DNA from: Nectonema munidae
Taxonomy: Eukaryota > Nematomorpha > Nectonematoida > Nectonematidae
Assembly: GCA_030549495.1 (NCBI GenBank)
Contig: JAUIRK010000189.1
Coordinates: 310,001 to 374,000, forward strand
Direction of reading: 5' to 3'
Length of the DNA: 64,000 nt
The notes beneath the pieces are model-generated. The model was not told the DNA's origin and did not search any database. It worked only from the letters and a program-made list of their open reading frames with translations. Each line of letters starts with the position of its first letter. The stretch's first letter is position 1. A program made the position numbers and the translations under genes. Positions 24,066 to 36,650 of this stretch are shown piece by piece.

Positions 24066-24773
24066 CTAAAATGTACCTTTTTGACTAGATGATATATTAT
24101 CTTTAGGCGCTCCAATAATGTTTTCTATCGTGAATTTTAGCTTCTTACGAGGTAACACTTCAGCCAAATCTTGAGTGTGTGCCACTTTTGAAGACTGCGT
24201 ATCCTCTTTGACTAATTTTACTTTCTTTGAGCTTTGAGTTGTAATGGAATTATTTGGAAGATGCCGTTTTTTACAACCCTTACCCCAACTATGTTCATTC
24301 GCTTCAACTAGCTTCTTTTGAATAATGTTAAGTTTTTGTTCTTGCAATCGGTATTGTGTCTTACAGTTTTCTGTAAAGTTGATGCCAGTATAAATTTTGT
24401 CAAATGAACAATTCTTTGGACGATTTTCTTCATGAGACTTCGATTTAAAACGCTTTCTTCTTCTGAGAAAACTTCCATTTTCAAACATGTTTGTGGCATT
24501 GGGATGGAGCGTCCACAAATTACCTTTACCGGGACAGGAAGCATCTCTTGAAATCTTGATGAAGCAGTCGTTGAAAGAAAGGTTGTGTCGCAGAGAGTTT
24601 TGCCATTTTTGAGGATTTTTGCTGTAGTACGGAAACTTTTCCATGATGAATTTGTATATATCATTTAGGGATAACTTTTGATTTGGGGCATTGTTTAAAG
24701 CCATGAACGTTAAGCTTATGTAGGAGTAAGGAGGTTTTTTACCTGCGTACGATTCTCGCAAAGGTCTTGGCAT
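24066..24773 (-). CDS. FoxB-like forkhead transcription factor
   Basis: A nuclear winged-helix DNA-binding protein of 235 residues as read here. I start at the ATG giving [18 protein letters not shown] (24773) because MPRP..SY is the exact FoxB N-terminus; the frame stays open three codons further up without an ATG. The forkhead domain covers residues 13-110: [21 protein letters not shown], recognition helix [26 protein letters not shown] and [13 protein letters not shown], the last block being FoxB-typical. A Lys-rich tail follows and an EH1-like motif FTIENIIG at 214-221, expected to recruit Groucho-type co-repressors. FoxB genes act in neural and segmental patterning. The protein is short; the last codons run into AAAAAGGTACAT, which could be a splice donor, so the C-terminus may continue in another exon. 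Paralogy to other Fox classes is unlikely. Confidence 0.92.
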   Translation of the reverse strand: MPRPLRESYAGKKPPYSYISLTFMALNNAPNQKLSLNDIYKFIMEKFPYYSKNPQKWQNSLRHNLSFNDCFIKISRDASCPGKGNLWTLHPNATNMFENGSFLRRRKRFKSKSHEENRPKNCSFDKIYTGINFTENCKTQYRLQEQKLNIIQKKLVEANEHSWGKGCKKRHLPNNSITTQSSKKVKLVKEDTQSSKVAHTQDLAEVLPRKKLKFTIENIIGAPKDNISSSQKGTF

Positions 24774-25519
24774 TGTATTCACGTTAAAAGGAAGATTCTT
24801 ATGTTTGTACGTAATTTGTATTTAATATAAATTTTTAGAAATCTCAGCCTTCAGAGTAGAGTGTATCGTGTTGTGCACTTATGAATGTTTACTTTGAAAG
24901 ATTTACTTCAATGCATTAACTCAATGTATATCATGGAAATATTTATTTAACAGCCTTTATTTGTTTAAGTCAATTTAAGTTTATTTTAATAAACTAACTT
25001 TCATGAAAATTATTGACGTTTTGTTAGCCAATCAAATTTCAACATTAAGTGTCAATCAAAATATAATTATTCAATATAGTGTTTCTTTTGAAAGCATTTT
25101 ATATTTTTATATGGAATTAGTAAGCATCTTTTAAATTTTATTTCATAAATCGCATATATATAATATATATTCCAGCATTGCGTTGGTAGAGAAGTTTTTC
25201 AACGATGCACTTATAATGCCTACATGAACATCTCATCTTCCCATTGCTGCTGGCAGCTAGTTATACAAATTTTCATACCCGTGGGTTCTTACTTCTATCA
25301 TTCGGTAAATTTTACCGGTCCCCAAATATTTAATAGGAACCCGTATGTAATATATATATATGATATTTATAAATATTATTCATTGTATAAGATAAGGTAA
25401 AAAAGTTGCAAATCGAGTGTGTAAACAAACTCTTAAATAGCATAATGTGCACTATCAAATTTCTTTCTTTAACTCCAATATGACCATCTTTCATATCATT
25501 TTCTTTGTAACGATTGAAA
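24774..25519 (-). promoter_or_regulatory. 5' leader and presumed promoter region of the FoxB-like gene
   Basis: Directly upstream of the ATG (on the - strand) is an AT-rich leader ending GTGAATACAATGCC, an acceptable animal start context. A GC-richer stretch at 24840-24885 (GCACAACACGATACACTC on the - strand) could mark the transcript start. No clear TATA or initiator was found. Confidence 0.3.
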
Positions 25520-25626
25520 TTGGATAGTAAAGATCAAGTCTCGGATTCAAAATCCAGGGATTCGAGATCAAATCTCATATTTTGATACAAGCGGCGCATT
25601 GTGTTTTCTGAATCCAAACACCCCGC
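25520..25626 (+). repeat. tRNA-derived SINE, copy 3 (diverged)
   Basis: A degraded copy with a B-box-like GGATTCGAGATCA, then the conserved body TTGATACAAGCGGCGCATTGTG and the tail AAACACCCC. The head is poorly conserved, so this is an older copy. Confidence 0.55.
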
Positions 25627-28600
25627 TCTAACTGTGCCCCTTTTCCATTAAGAAGATGAGCTTAAAGTGGTAGAAGATGCGACGAAGGGGGAGGGGGATG
25701 CAAGAGCGATTATTATCCAAAATTTAAACTCAGCATCTCCCAGCTTCACTTTATCACGAAGTTAAATCCATGCTTAACAAAAAATTTTCTGGATACCTAT
25801 AGACAAAAAACATCTTTGAAGGAAGACGTATACGGCGAAAGAAAACCTATATATATACTTGTATTGAGTTAATTGCAGGGTTTTCTATATGTTCTCTATC
25901 TTTAAAATGCCTTTTCATTATTATGTAATGAAGTGATAAAATGGATTTTTGCTCGACATATTAAAAACATGGGAAATTAAGATATACTCGAAAACTTTAT
26001 CTTCTAAAAAAATCAAAATTAAAACAAATAAATTTTTCAACAAAACTTCATAAAATATGTCTATTGATGTAGAATTACCCTAAAATAAAGGGATTTGAAA
26101 GTTTACATTTTTTTCAAAAATTAAGAATTTGAAAAGCACGCTGAAATGTACTTTGTTTACAATTCATCTACTTCACAAACATAATTCATCTGTTAAAAAT
26201 GGAAAATAAAGTGGTGCAAACTTTGGAAACATTAATCAAATATAATAACCTGAATAAAATAACTTTTTTATTTTCTTTCAAACTTATTTTTCATATTTCA
26301 AAAAAAATTAATTTTATTATAGTTCTAAATGTTCTTTATCATAACTCGTGTGCAAATGTAAACAAGAATATCACTGAGAAATGTTTTGTTAAATTTAAAT
26401 TCTAGTTTATAAAATCTAGCATTTTAAACAATGGAGGATGTTTTTTCGATAACCCACGTATATTAAAGAAACCTCACTAGACCAAATATTATCCATCTTC
26501 ATTATCTAATTGTGCGTCTTCATGAAACTTCATAGTACCACTTGGCAAACGGATTTTAAATTGTTAATTGATAAATGTATATTGTGCGTGTCGTTCTCAG
26601 TCCTAGAGAATGCTTAGTCCACGATTTACGTCCAAATTTCATCCCACTAAAACGAATCCTAACACTAACAGTCACAGATATAGGGAAATACGATTATAAA
26701 GGATAACAAATGATAAAAATAGGAGATGTGAAATTGCAACACCTTATATAATATTTAGTATATGCTCTACGATTGTACAACGAGCTTAGGGCATGCTAGG
26801 CTGGACTAGGAGCAAACTACAACGGCACTTTGACTCTCCTCCCAGTGTATATTTTACCCTGTTAATATAAACCGTTTTAAGTTCTAGATTGTCTTTTTTA
26901 ACAAAATTTTGGCAATTAATTGAAGATTTTCTGTAAATAGGGAAAAATTTAGATGGTGTTTAGTATAAGCACAAATAAAAAGGCATTTTATTAAAAATTA
27001 TTTACAAAAAAAGTACGCAAATGGGTGCAGGCAAAATAGTATGAAACGAAATTTTAGGTTCAAATAGATTGCTGTAAAAATTTCAAAGTGTTCAAATTTA
27101 TTATTTACACTGTGACAAATATAGAAATGTGTCCAGAATTTCATTATAGAAAGATCTCACTGTGTGTGTATGTACTAGTATAGCTAGCATAATTGCGGCT
27201 CAGCATATGTTGATTTGAGCACGTCTTAAAAGTTGGAATAACCCTTCAAAACACGAAAAACAGAATAAAACAGGTAATACAAGTAGGCAAAATAAGAAAA
27301 TGCTACCGGCATCAACCATTATTTACAATTTTAAAGTCAATGTTATTTGTATCCCATTTTGATTATAATGATGCACGAATAGAAATGAATTATTATATTA
27401 AAAAACGACACTGCTTTTTATACCATGGAAGATGGGCTATCATATGCTGGGTATCACGTTTAGAAGTTTTTTCTCAGCTGCTTCCGTTTTGAAGATTGAA
27501 TCAATCGTAATACATACAGTCATACGGGGTCGTTTAAATTATTGTGCGTTTATGCCTACTTTTAAAACTAACTTTGAAACGTCTTAAATATTGTGCTCTG
27601 AATGTTTTCTCCAAAATGCTTAACTTTAACGCCATCTATGCTGTTTTTTCTTCAATTTTAATATTTTTTATTTTTTTAATACCAAAAATTTTTACTTTTT
27701 TTTTTAATTTTCTATCTCTATTTAAATGTTTACATGCTAATTTTGAGTAGAGTCTCTATGATAAATTTTTGCAGTAAACAAGTTTAGGATTTTTAATGGG
27801 CAATGTTGTTCTCCGACAAGCGATAATAATAATAATAATAAATTGGAATTAATTTTTCATTAAATAAGATATCTTTTAATAAAATTAATTTTATTATTTA
27901 CATAATTTTTATACCCCCGAATAAAAATGTTCACGGAGCACACTTGCAATAAGTACACTTTTTTTAAATTATTTTATGTCGTTTTTTCATATAATTTTTT
28001 GGCTTTAATATTCCTTTAACCTTTTTCACCTCCAATCACATTATATAAGAATCAGCCTATAAGCTCTATTACTTTGATCTCCTTCAACTTTAGATTTGGA
28101 ACAGCATCTTTATATTTTATTTCCAAGTAAAATTGCGGCCCTCAACTTATTGTTTTGCGGTTCACATAGCAAAGTTGCAAAAAAAATTTCGCTTACAATA
28201 TCATATTTAAAAGTCGAGTATTTCGCAAATGTGTTGATCAATTTTTTATATCCATGATCTCCTCTTAAACATTAACAACACACGATGTGTCTATGGCTGA
28301 GATTGATTTACGCAGGGGGCAATCGGCCTTCCTCTATCTTTGAGTATATAAATATATAGTTTAGGCATTGTAAACTATTTTCTGAATGAAGAATTGTACT
28401 TCAGTTCTGAAAGTTTATATTAATTGATATTTCTTGTCTATGCACTAAAGACAAAATTGAATAAATTAATCTATTAAGAGGATAAAATGATTAATTTTTT
28501 TCTTAATTTCATTTTAATTTAAGTTATCTATTTCACAGCTAAAAACCTTCTCGATTTCCTCGATAACGAAAATTATGTGTATTTGATATTATTAATTTGA

Positions 28601-28929
28601 ATTTTTCGCGCTCTTCCCCTTCATTCAAAAGCATTTCCATTTTACCCAACTGAAAGAAATGAAATACAAATATTTGATACGTTTGCGAGACCATTCTTTT
28701 GGATATCATTGGTTCAGTTGGAATGGTTAGTCCTAGATCTACATGCTCTTTTTATTCTGCCTACATCCGCTAATGGTAACTTTTACTTCAAATCTATAAT
28801 TTCCCTTGATATATAGTAGCTTCACAAAACATGAAAATCTATTGAAAGAAGCTTCTGTATATAAACGTAATTCCAACATGGAAAGATTTCTTTAAATGTA
28901 TATTTAAGATAGTTATGGATTTGAAGAAA
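25627..28929. other. AT-rich intergenic DNA, nothing recognised
   Basis: Only short AT-driven open frames (26199-26405, 27544-27750) and a short AATAAT repeat near 27823-27842. No gene or repeat family is recognised. Confidence 0.45.
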
Positions 28930-29135
28930 GACAAATTTAAAAACCGGAAAGAAGTGTGTGTGTGCGTGTTGACATAAGCTGTGTTTCCCTGGAGATGCAC
29001 AAAATCTCTGTGACAAAGTACAATGTTTACATTTCCCTCGTGTGAAGCTTGTCAAATCCCTCAAACAAGTGGATTCCACTTGGAAAATTGTGATAATAAG
29101 ATTTGCGTGTTTGTGTTAAGCAAATAGAAAGGTGC

Positions 29136-29170
<35 letters not shown>

Positions 29171-29700
29171 CCACCCACTCACTCCCATTCACTAGGGGGA
29201 TGAGAGGGGAAACGAACTGCGTGAGCTCTTTTGTTTGCACAGCGTCGCAACAATATCGTGCAAGAGCAAAGCGGACCGCCGTGTTAGCGTGGTGAAGTCC
29301 GTTTCGCAAAGTACAAGGGTCTTATCCCTTACTTGTAGGTGGTAGATGAGGGACATGCAAGGAAGCAGGGAGACCGAGAGTAAGCGTATGTGTGTGTGTG
29401 TGTTTGTATGTGTAAAAGAGTAAGAAGAATGATTGGACAAAAGAGGCATTTATGTTACTTGTGTTTTTGCTTTCTTTGTTCTGTGCTTTTAGCGCGTCAA
29501 AAGATTTTATTTTATTATTAATTAATAATTGAGTCATTGAAAGCGCCTAATCTCTCCCTTCCTTCAGCGCTTTCCTTGTTCTGCAAATACAAGACACATC
29601 ACATAATGTAGCATCTTCGTGATCTTTTTCGTGTATTTATTCATGTACGCACAGCTCCTTTCATCGCATCCACACTAAAAAGAGAATAGAATGTAGTGAG
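28930..29700. promoter_or_regulatory. GC-richer island with CA/TG microsatellites
   Basis: A 700-base stretch of clearly higher G+C contains (AC)n at about 29140-29166, (TG)n at about 29389-29405 and GCAAAGCGGACCGCCGTG near 29265-29283. Three overlapping - strand frames are open (29061-29309, 29192-29449, 29322-29537), but their residues largely translate the microsatellite and recall no domain. A promoter/5' UTR island of a gene whose coding part lies elsewhere is plausible. Confidence 0.3.
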
Positions 29701-29859
29701 TGGCATTAATTATTTTCTTTGAAGTCGTTCAAAACTCCAAGTTGCAATTGATTCCGTTGGTCGGCCTCTTACGTCTACTGTCTTTGCTTCTCGAAACATA
29801 ATGTAAAATTAATACTGAATTAATAATGTTACTATGCATACAAAGCATCAAGTGATGAA

Positions 29860-30003
29860 GACATTACATCCTTACGATACCAAGATTGATGATACAATTT
29901 CTCTACGTTGGATGATGTGAAATGGTGATGATGATGTAATTCCCTCATTATGCTCATGGTGATGATTGAGTCCTAATATTGATGAAAATGGTGATGATGA
30001 TTT
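29860..30003. repeat. Imperfect GATGAT-rich simple repeat
   Basis: Repeated GATGATG and GGTGATGATGAT motifs over about 140 bases. Confidence 0.6.
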
Positions 30004-31796
30004 CGTTTTCAATTTGTTGCCTCGGTTATCGAGATGTTATTGCAAAAGCGCTAAGATTAGAAATTCGATGTATAGATAAATATCGCCTTTCAAACTTCTC
30101 TCTTCTCATAAGGTGCAAAACAAAATGAAATTTAAAGAGTTAGTGAATAATATTGTGCTTTAATAATCAAAAAATTGCAATCAAAATGCAATTTACTCAA
30201 GGCACAAAAAGAATATTAGAGTGTTTTCTTCAAAAAAGTGTGGAATAAGAATTGATTTATCAACACCATTTATTATTCATTTTGCCTTGCCCAATATAAT
30301 TTATTCTCTAAAGCTTTTTAATGTTTATCCAACACCGTCCATGGTTTTCCTATTCCAATCAGAGATTTGCTGGATAGAAATAGCACTGACTCCTTAAACC
30401 AATTTTTAGAATATCATTCATTCAAAATTTTCACGTAATGCAATAAGTTGCAAAACATGGCAATTATTTTTTAGAACTTGCTTTAGTTATAGACCAATTC
30501 ACAAGGCTAATTGAGATGTATTCTTTTTCAAAATTATCAACAAATTTCCCACTGCCTAAACATATTATGCCCAAGCTTGCCTTCTTTCAACCAGGCGCAG
30601 ACTGGTCATTACAAAAATATCCCCAGGTTAATTAGAAGATCGCGCGAAAACCATTTAATGTTATCAATTATCATTTAATCTAATATGTCTGCATTTTTAT
30701 AATTATTAAAAAAATTTTCCAAATATCGTATGCCGCAACTATAAACTGATTTTTTAAGTCCAGTATAAGGATCAAATAAGCCTTTATCCTTAGGACCTTA
30801 AAATAGTTGATTTGTCTATTTTTATTACATTACCATTTTTACAACATGTGTGCTGTTTATTTTTTCTGTTTGTGTTATTCGTATACTTAAAAAAATATTT
30901 ATTTATTATCAAAGACAACCACAAAACCTCAAAATCAAAGTACCATTTTGGTTTGCTTTGTTTGCAGTGTTTTATTTTACTCTTGGCCTTTTTTATTTGG
31001 TTACAATTTTTTACCAGCTGAAATAGATGAACTGAATTTCAGCTATGCCATCGATGAAAACTTAAAAGATGTGAATGTGTTACTATGATCGTCCAAAATC
31101 CCCTATATTGTTGTAATTTGAATAATATCAAGAATTGCGATTTATATGGTCGACTTATACTTGGATAACATCATTGAACATTTCGATTAAATTTACCACA
31201 TGGTCCTATACTCAGGGTAGGGTTGTTAATGAAGACAAATGGATAATTTTACCATACTTGTATACATACTTGAATTAGTATTTTTAAAAGTCTATTTAAT
31301 ACTCCATATATTCTTATTGACATATCTAGGAAAAGACAGCCTGAAATATGTAAAAAAAATAAGCAACGCAAACATTTTCAGCTAAGTAAAAAAGTTTTTA
31401 ATTTAAATCTTCCTCTTTGAACATCAATAAAAAATTTTGAGCATTTAAAATAAGCGTTATATCGATTTTGAGTAAATGTAGATGCAATGTGTAGTTTATT
31501 GATTTTGAAAGCCCATGTTGTCTGTGGTGTCTACACGTCAGCGAGAAAGAGTGAGTGTCCGGTTGGAACGCGCTATCTTTGGAGTTCAAAGCGAATAATT
31601 AAAGAAACGTAATTTCGAGTGGACAATCAAAGCATAATAGCGTTTTTTTAAATTCTTCAACTAAGAATGCTTCCAAAACAAATGCTCCGTAAATTTTTTC
31701 ATGCTAACATTTAACAAATTTTGGATTCATTCAGTTTGGGTTTCGTAGAGAAGGGAGGAGATGGAATGAAAGGTTAAAAGTAAGAATAAAAAATAT
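30004..31796. other. Intergenic DNA with a possible hAT terminus
   Basis: Mostly featureless. At about 30593-30625 the string CAGGCGCAGACTGG, followed by CATTACAAAAATATCCCCAGG, resembles the ends of hAT miniature elements, but no partner end was found. Confidence 0.3.
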
Positions 31797-31802
31797 GTAT
31801 TA

Positions 31803-33545
31803 AACTTCGGTTAAGTCGGACAAGTTTAATAGAAAATTTTCAAAAACTTTTTTAAAATTCAATTTTTTTTAGATCTAATTATTTTATATTTAATTTTTTT
31901 ATTTTCTCTCACTTAAATTTAAAATGTTCACCGTAAAAATGAAGATAACAAAAAGTTATAAAGAAAAACTTGAAATAATTCAATTAATTGTTAATAATCC
32001 TTGGTTAGAAAGAAAGAAAATTTGTGAAAAGTATAAACTTTCAAAGCAAACTTTATCAGGTATTTTAAAGTCTAAAGAAAATTTTTTAAAGATATGCGAA
32101 AATGGTTCTGATGCGTCTACTTCTACCAAAGGAATCAACGTTTGTTTTTTTGAAAAAGTTGATAAAGCACTTTTAAAATGGTTTATAAACCTTTATAATA
32201 AACCTGATTTAAGAATAGATGGAACAATGTTACTTGAAAAAGCAAAAAACTTTGCTAAAAATTTTGATTATGAAAAACCTAATTTGATTTCTCAAAGCTC
32301 GATTGAGAGGTTTAAAACGTCACAACATTAAAAGAATTCAAAAATGAGGTGAATTAAGAATTCCAAATCAAATAATGATTGATGAATGGATTACAAACGA
32401 TTTAAAAAAACTTCTTCTGACTTATGATGCACACAATATATTTAACTTTGATGAAAAGGCTTTGTTTTGGAGTTTACTTCCTGAAAAGTCTTTGAGTTTT
32501 AAACATACAGAATATCATGTTCAAAGGTAGATGGTAGATTATCTTTAGCTCTTTGCTGCAATATAGATAGGAGGCAAAAATTCCCTTTGTTTGCAATAGG
32601 TTTTTTTAAAAAAACGAAAAACTTTTACGGGCATTTACCTGTAAACTATGTTTCAAATAAAAAAGCATGGATGCCTTCAATGTTATTTGAGGATTTTATG
32701 AAAAAGTGGAACATAAAGTTATTGAATGAAAATAGAAAAGTATGTGTTTTTTTAGATAACTGTTCTGCACATACCAAATTAAATTTGTCTAATATCCATT
32801 TAAAGTTTTTACCAAGAGGATCAACATACAGCTTGCAGGAACAATAAAAAAATTTTAGACTCATTATCGTAAAAGATTAGCTTTACAAAGATTGAAGGCA
32901 GTAGCAATAAATTTGACTTTGAGCTGGAATCTATTGGATGCTTTGATTGCGATTCTGTTAAAGAAGATGCAATAAAATTGCTTCAAGAAGTGTTATTTTG
33001 CAGTGGATTCTAATGAAAGACAGCAAATCTTAAATGATAATAGCAATGTCGAATCAAATCAAAGTGTTGAATTTAGAAAAACCTTTCAGAGTGTAAGATT
33101 TGGGCAACCTGAACCATTATATAGAGGTTGATTGTGAAATAACTTGCACAAACAATGAAATTTTTGATAAAGAAATTATTGATTCTTTAGACGAAACTTT
33201 TGAAGAAGCGACTGAATGTAAAGATGATGAAACAGAATTAAAAATCCTTAAAGGAAAAGTATCATTAGCAGCTATAGATTTTGTTAAAAAAATACTCTTT
33301 TCAAATGAAAAGTTTGGAAGACATGAACAAAGTTTTTGAGTACTCTGAATATATATAGAACGTAAAATTTTAAATGAAAAATTATCAAATCTTAAACAAA
33401 GTGATATTAGGACTTTTTTTAAAAATCTTTCTTTAATTTTCAATAAATTTTCTTTGTGTTTCTTTATAATATATTTTATTTTTTCTAGGAATAACAAGAT
33501 TCTTTTGAAAAATATTTATAACTCATAATTCGGACTTGGCTCTAA
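31803..33545 (+). mobile_element. pogo/Tigger DNA transposon
   Basis: The element surrounds a broken Tigger transposase. The left end has CTTCGGTTAAGTCGGAC (31806-31822), the typical Tigger terminal motif, and the right end near 33521-33540 has a weak inverted counterpart (TTCGGACTTGGCTCTAAGT). The outermost bases and the TA duplications are not certain, so the coordinates are approximate. Related ends occur in the small element at 37805-38129. Confidence 0.65.
31924..33339 (+). pseudogene. Tigger/pogo transposase, broken
   Basis: N-terminal CENP-B-like helix-turn-helix (KSYKEKLEIIQLI and KYKLSKQTLSGILKSKE), then a Tc5-type DNA-binding part (VDKALLKWF..LYNK..LRIDGTMLLEKA). The first frame stops at 32331. 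The DDE catalytic part follows in other frames: NFDEKALFWSLLPEKSLSF (first Asp), then 32587-32847 with FYGHLPVNYVSNKKAWM and VCVFLDNCSAHTKLN (second Asp). At STYSLQEQ the expected QPLDQG block carrying the third Asp has been lost and the frame shifts; TIKKF.THYRKRLALQRL continues out of frame. The acidic C-terminal part (33100-33339) is open again. At least three frame breaks; not functional. Confidence 0.82.
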
Positions 33546-33767
33546 GTCGGACAATTATTCTTATGTTATACCGCCTAGAAAAGCAAAATAATCTAATTTT
33601 GCCATTGAATAATCGAAGCTGTGTCGGTTCTTTTCCTTTTGACAGCAGCAAACTATATAAAGTTTAAACAATTTATGATTAGTTAGGATATTTAACATGG
33701 TTATTGCTAAGGTAGGGAAATTCTATGGTGGGATTGTGGGCTTGTTTACTTTGAGATTCTTCTTGCA

Positions 33768-33895
33768 GATGGCCTAGTAGTTGAGGTGCTGTAGGGTCTT
33801 GATTTTGAGATCATGGGTTTCGAATACCGATCTTGGCCATTCCAAAAATCTGTCCAATTATGAAGAATATTCTTCTTAGGATGCGCTAGCGACAA
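33768..33895 (+). repeat. tRNA-derived SINE of a second family
   Basis: The head GATGGCCTAGTAGTTGAGG (A-box-like), the middle GGGTCTTGATTTTGAGATCA and the B-box-like GGGTTTCGAATACC have tRNA spacing. The body that follows (TTGGCCATTCCAAAAATCTG, then CTTAGGATGCGCTAGCGACA) differs from the SINE family at 11450. Only one copy is in the window. Confidence 0.55.
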
Positions 33896-34716
33896 CTAAA
33901 AAATATATATAATATATTAAGAAGTTTATGAATAACTACGAAAAAATTTAAAAAATGATCTTTTCAATGCATTTTAGACTTGTTCAAAAGAGATATTCCT
34001 TTTAGTATTATTGACGCCAAATGAACTAGCATAAAGAGCTGTCAATCATTAACAGGAAGTATAGAAAAATCAATTAGGAAAGATGTGATTATTTTGTTTA
34101 ATTGAAGTTCCTGCTGAAAAGAACACTTAGCGGAATAACATTAGAATAGAATCTCTGCTGCTCAACTATTTAATGTGCGTGATCCAGTCTTTTTTGATTC
34201 AGGCCGAATGGAGAAAATCCGGTTTAGCGTCACATCTGTTTTTTTTTTATGAATTTACTAATTCGTTAAAAATAAGAACATTTATCATAAAATAGGTTAA
34301 AAATTTGCTAACATGTGTACTTTGAACAAACTAGCAAAAAGTGGAGTTCATGGGTGGCAGTAGACTATAATCGCGCCTTAGTTTACATAACTCGTTTCAA
34401 AAGATACAAAAATACGCAATATTTCGAAGTAGGCCGAAGACTGCATTTCACAAAACTGAGCGTCGCATTTGGCTCGCCGGCGACAATTTGGACAACACTC
34501 ACATAATGATGGATGTTCATTTTTATCATAGGAAAATAAGTTAAACTTTTATTCAAACAAATTTAAAACTTTATTCATTTTCGACCACTCTGGTCTTCTT
34601 GAGATAAATAAACAAATAGTTAAAATAAAAATAAAGTTTTCAACTTGTTTGACAGCAACACCTTCTTTACATTCATTTTTATAGATATGAATTACGATTA
34701 TACATATACTCACTGA
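33896..34716. other. Intergenic DNA, nothing recognised
   Basis: An open + frame at 34315-34506 has mixed composition (VDYNRALVYITRFKRYK) but no recognisable domain. Confidence 0.35.
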
Positions 34717-35001
34717 CAGTGGCGGATCCAGAAATTTCTTATAGGGAGGTGGGGCGAAATCTATTTAAATTTTTTGCGATTTTGCTAAAAGTCTTCAGAG
34801 AATACGAGAGCTGTATTATGTCTTTTAGAATCACTAATTACCTATGTTTTCATATTTTTAACATTATTTTGCCATGAATAAATTGCAAAAATTTATTTTT
34901 TTATACATGTATAAGGGTATACATTAGTAAGGGTAATTTTCGAAGCCATTTTTCATAGGGGGGCCTAGGCCCATGAGGCCCGCCCCTTGGATCCGCCACT
35001 G
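34717..35001. mobile_element. hAT MITE with 8-bp target-site duplication
   Basis: A 285-bp element with ends CAGTGGCGGATCCAG and TTGGATCCGCCACTG, perfect over about 14 bases, flanked by CTCACTGA (34709-34716) and CTCACTGG (35002-35009), a duplication with one mismatch. The interior is non-coding, with GGGGGGCCTAGGCCCATGAG near the right end. CAGTGGCGGATCCA ends and 8-bp duplications are diagnostic of hAT-mobilised miniature elements. Confidence 0.88.
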
Positions 35002-35377
35002 CTCACTGGTACTGATTTGGTACAAATATGTTTGCTTGAAAGAAAACAGACATTTCTTAGCGCCTTTAATTGATTAGATTTCGTTCAAGAACATCGTATG
35101 TCTAAGAATCTCACAGAAAAAATAACCTTAAGGAATGATTCTGTGAACCCATTATACAGTCATATAAAGAGTATTCAAATATATTTTATTTCAAATATCT
35201 TTTTTACTTTTCAACTTTCTTCAAATATTTATTATAACTTTCCATTAAAAAAAGGAAATTTCTTTTTATTTATAAAAAAATTATATATGAACTTTTTTTG
35301 TAAATAAATCTAGCGAATCAAAGTTCTATATTTCATATGTAGTGCAGAAAATTCAAAGATAAACATTAAAAAATTTC

Positions 35378-36650
35378 TTAATATAGGAAAATTTTTTTTA
35401 TATAAATAGCCTTGAATTTTATGATTATGATATCTTCAGGAATGGAACAGGAAGCAAACATGGATGTAACATGGACATTTGATTTTGCAACTTTAGTATT
35501 TTCACTCTTCTTTGGCATTTTCCCCTCATCATCTTGAGGATTCTCGGTTGGTCTCTTTGAAATGTCACACAGCACGATAATATCAATTCAACATATGAAC
35601 ACTTCATTCATATATCTTCTTCAGCTTTTTTTTAAATTATTTTCAATCATCACAATTTCAGATCTAAATTTCACACTATTGAAATCGTTGCTTCCTGAAA
35701 TATTTGCATTTCCTCGAAATGTCATTTTCTTTTTTTTTCGTATTCAGCTTTGTGATTTTTTTTCACATTCAGCTCCGTCAATTCCTCTTGTGCATTTCGT
35801 TTGGAACCCGAATTAGAATTATTTTGTCTTTTTCACTGCTACTTCAGAATTTTCTTTAAAAATATCAATATTGTGGATAATACTTTTTAATTATTTTCAC
35901 CATCATCCTACTTCCTCATTCAATCCGCATATTTTTTATTAGTTAGATGTGCCTTTTCTCATCATAGAATTATCGATTAAAAATTTTTTATCGCTGAATT
36001 TGAATGTTGTGAGCTTTCATTTATGTCAGATCTTTGTCCAGTCTTATCGTATTTTTGCATTTTTCACTTCCATATCGCAAATAAAACGTTCATGCGTCCT
36101 TCTCTTATTATCTAATTTCACAAAAGTGCTTCTATTACACCAACATTATCACAAAGTCTATAACTATTTGGAATTATTCAGAAGTTTGCGACATCCTTGT
36201 TTATTCATTTCTGTAAATCAAATTTAATGTTTTCATCATACTCTAAAATATCCTCCTCATTTTTATATCACCGAACATAACGACAATCACGATGCATTTT
36301 ATAAAAACTAGATAATTTTCACATCAGATTTTCGCCTTTCATCGCAACAATTACTGCGTTTCCTTCGCATTTCCATCTCCCTTCTAGAACATATCTCATA
36401 ACAAAAGTTCTTCTATTTCCAACTTCTAAAACTTTTATACTTCCTAAATTATATCCAATCTTAAAATGAATTCCAATTCTGATTTTGTGGCTTTATAGAT
36501 AAAATGTTAATAAATTTAATTTCATGCAACCTTAAGTTTTGATGGCCGAGTTTCGAATCGTAGACCATTAATTCGTTGTAAAACATTTGAATTTGGATCT
36601 CATGATGCTGATTTACGGAAGATTTATTTTGCTTCCGGTCGCGCATCCTA
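35378..36650 (-). pseudogene. Decayed coding-like stretch of unknown origin
   Basis: Over about 1.2 kb the + strand is markedly rich in C over G, and the - strand gives many short frames with protein-like composition: ISKRPTENPQDDEGKMPKK and VAKSNVHVTSMF (35575-35378), SNSGSKRNAQEELTELNVKK and KAEYEKKRK (about 35820-35720), FKENSEVAVKKTK (about 35870), and QIQMFYNELMVYDSKLGHQN (36646-36461). Frames change often, with many stops. It may be an old pseudogene or an unidentified transposon gene. No family is recognised. Confidence 0.3.

Noticed and set aside
29061-29537. Three overlapping - strand open frames
   Set aside because: Their residues (Thr-His, Val-Cys runs) are translations of CA/TG repeats, and three overlapping frames cannot all be real. 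I kept the region only as a GC-richer island.
33117-33497. 126-codon - strand open frame
   Set aside because: It is the antisense shadow of the Tigger transposase C-terminal part on the + strand.
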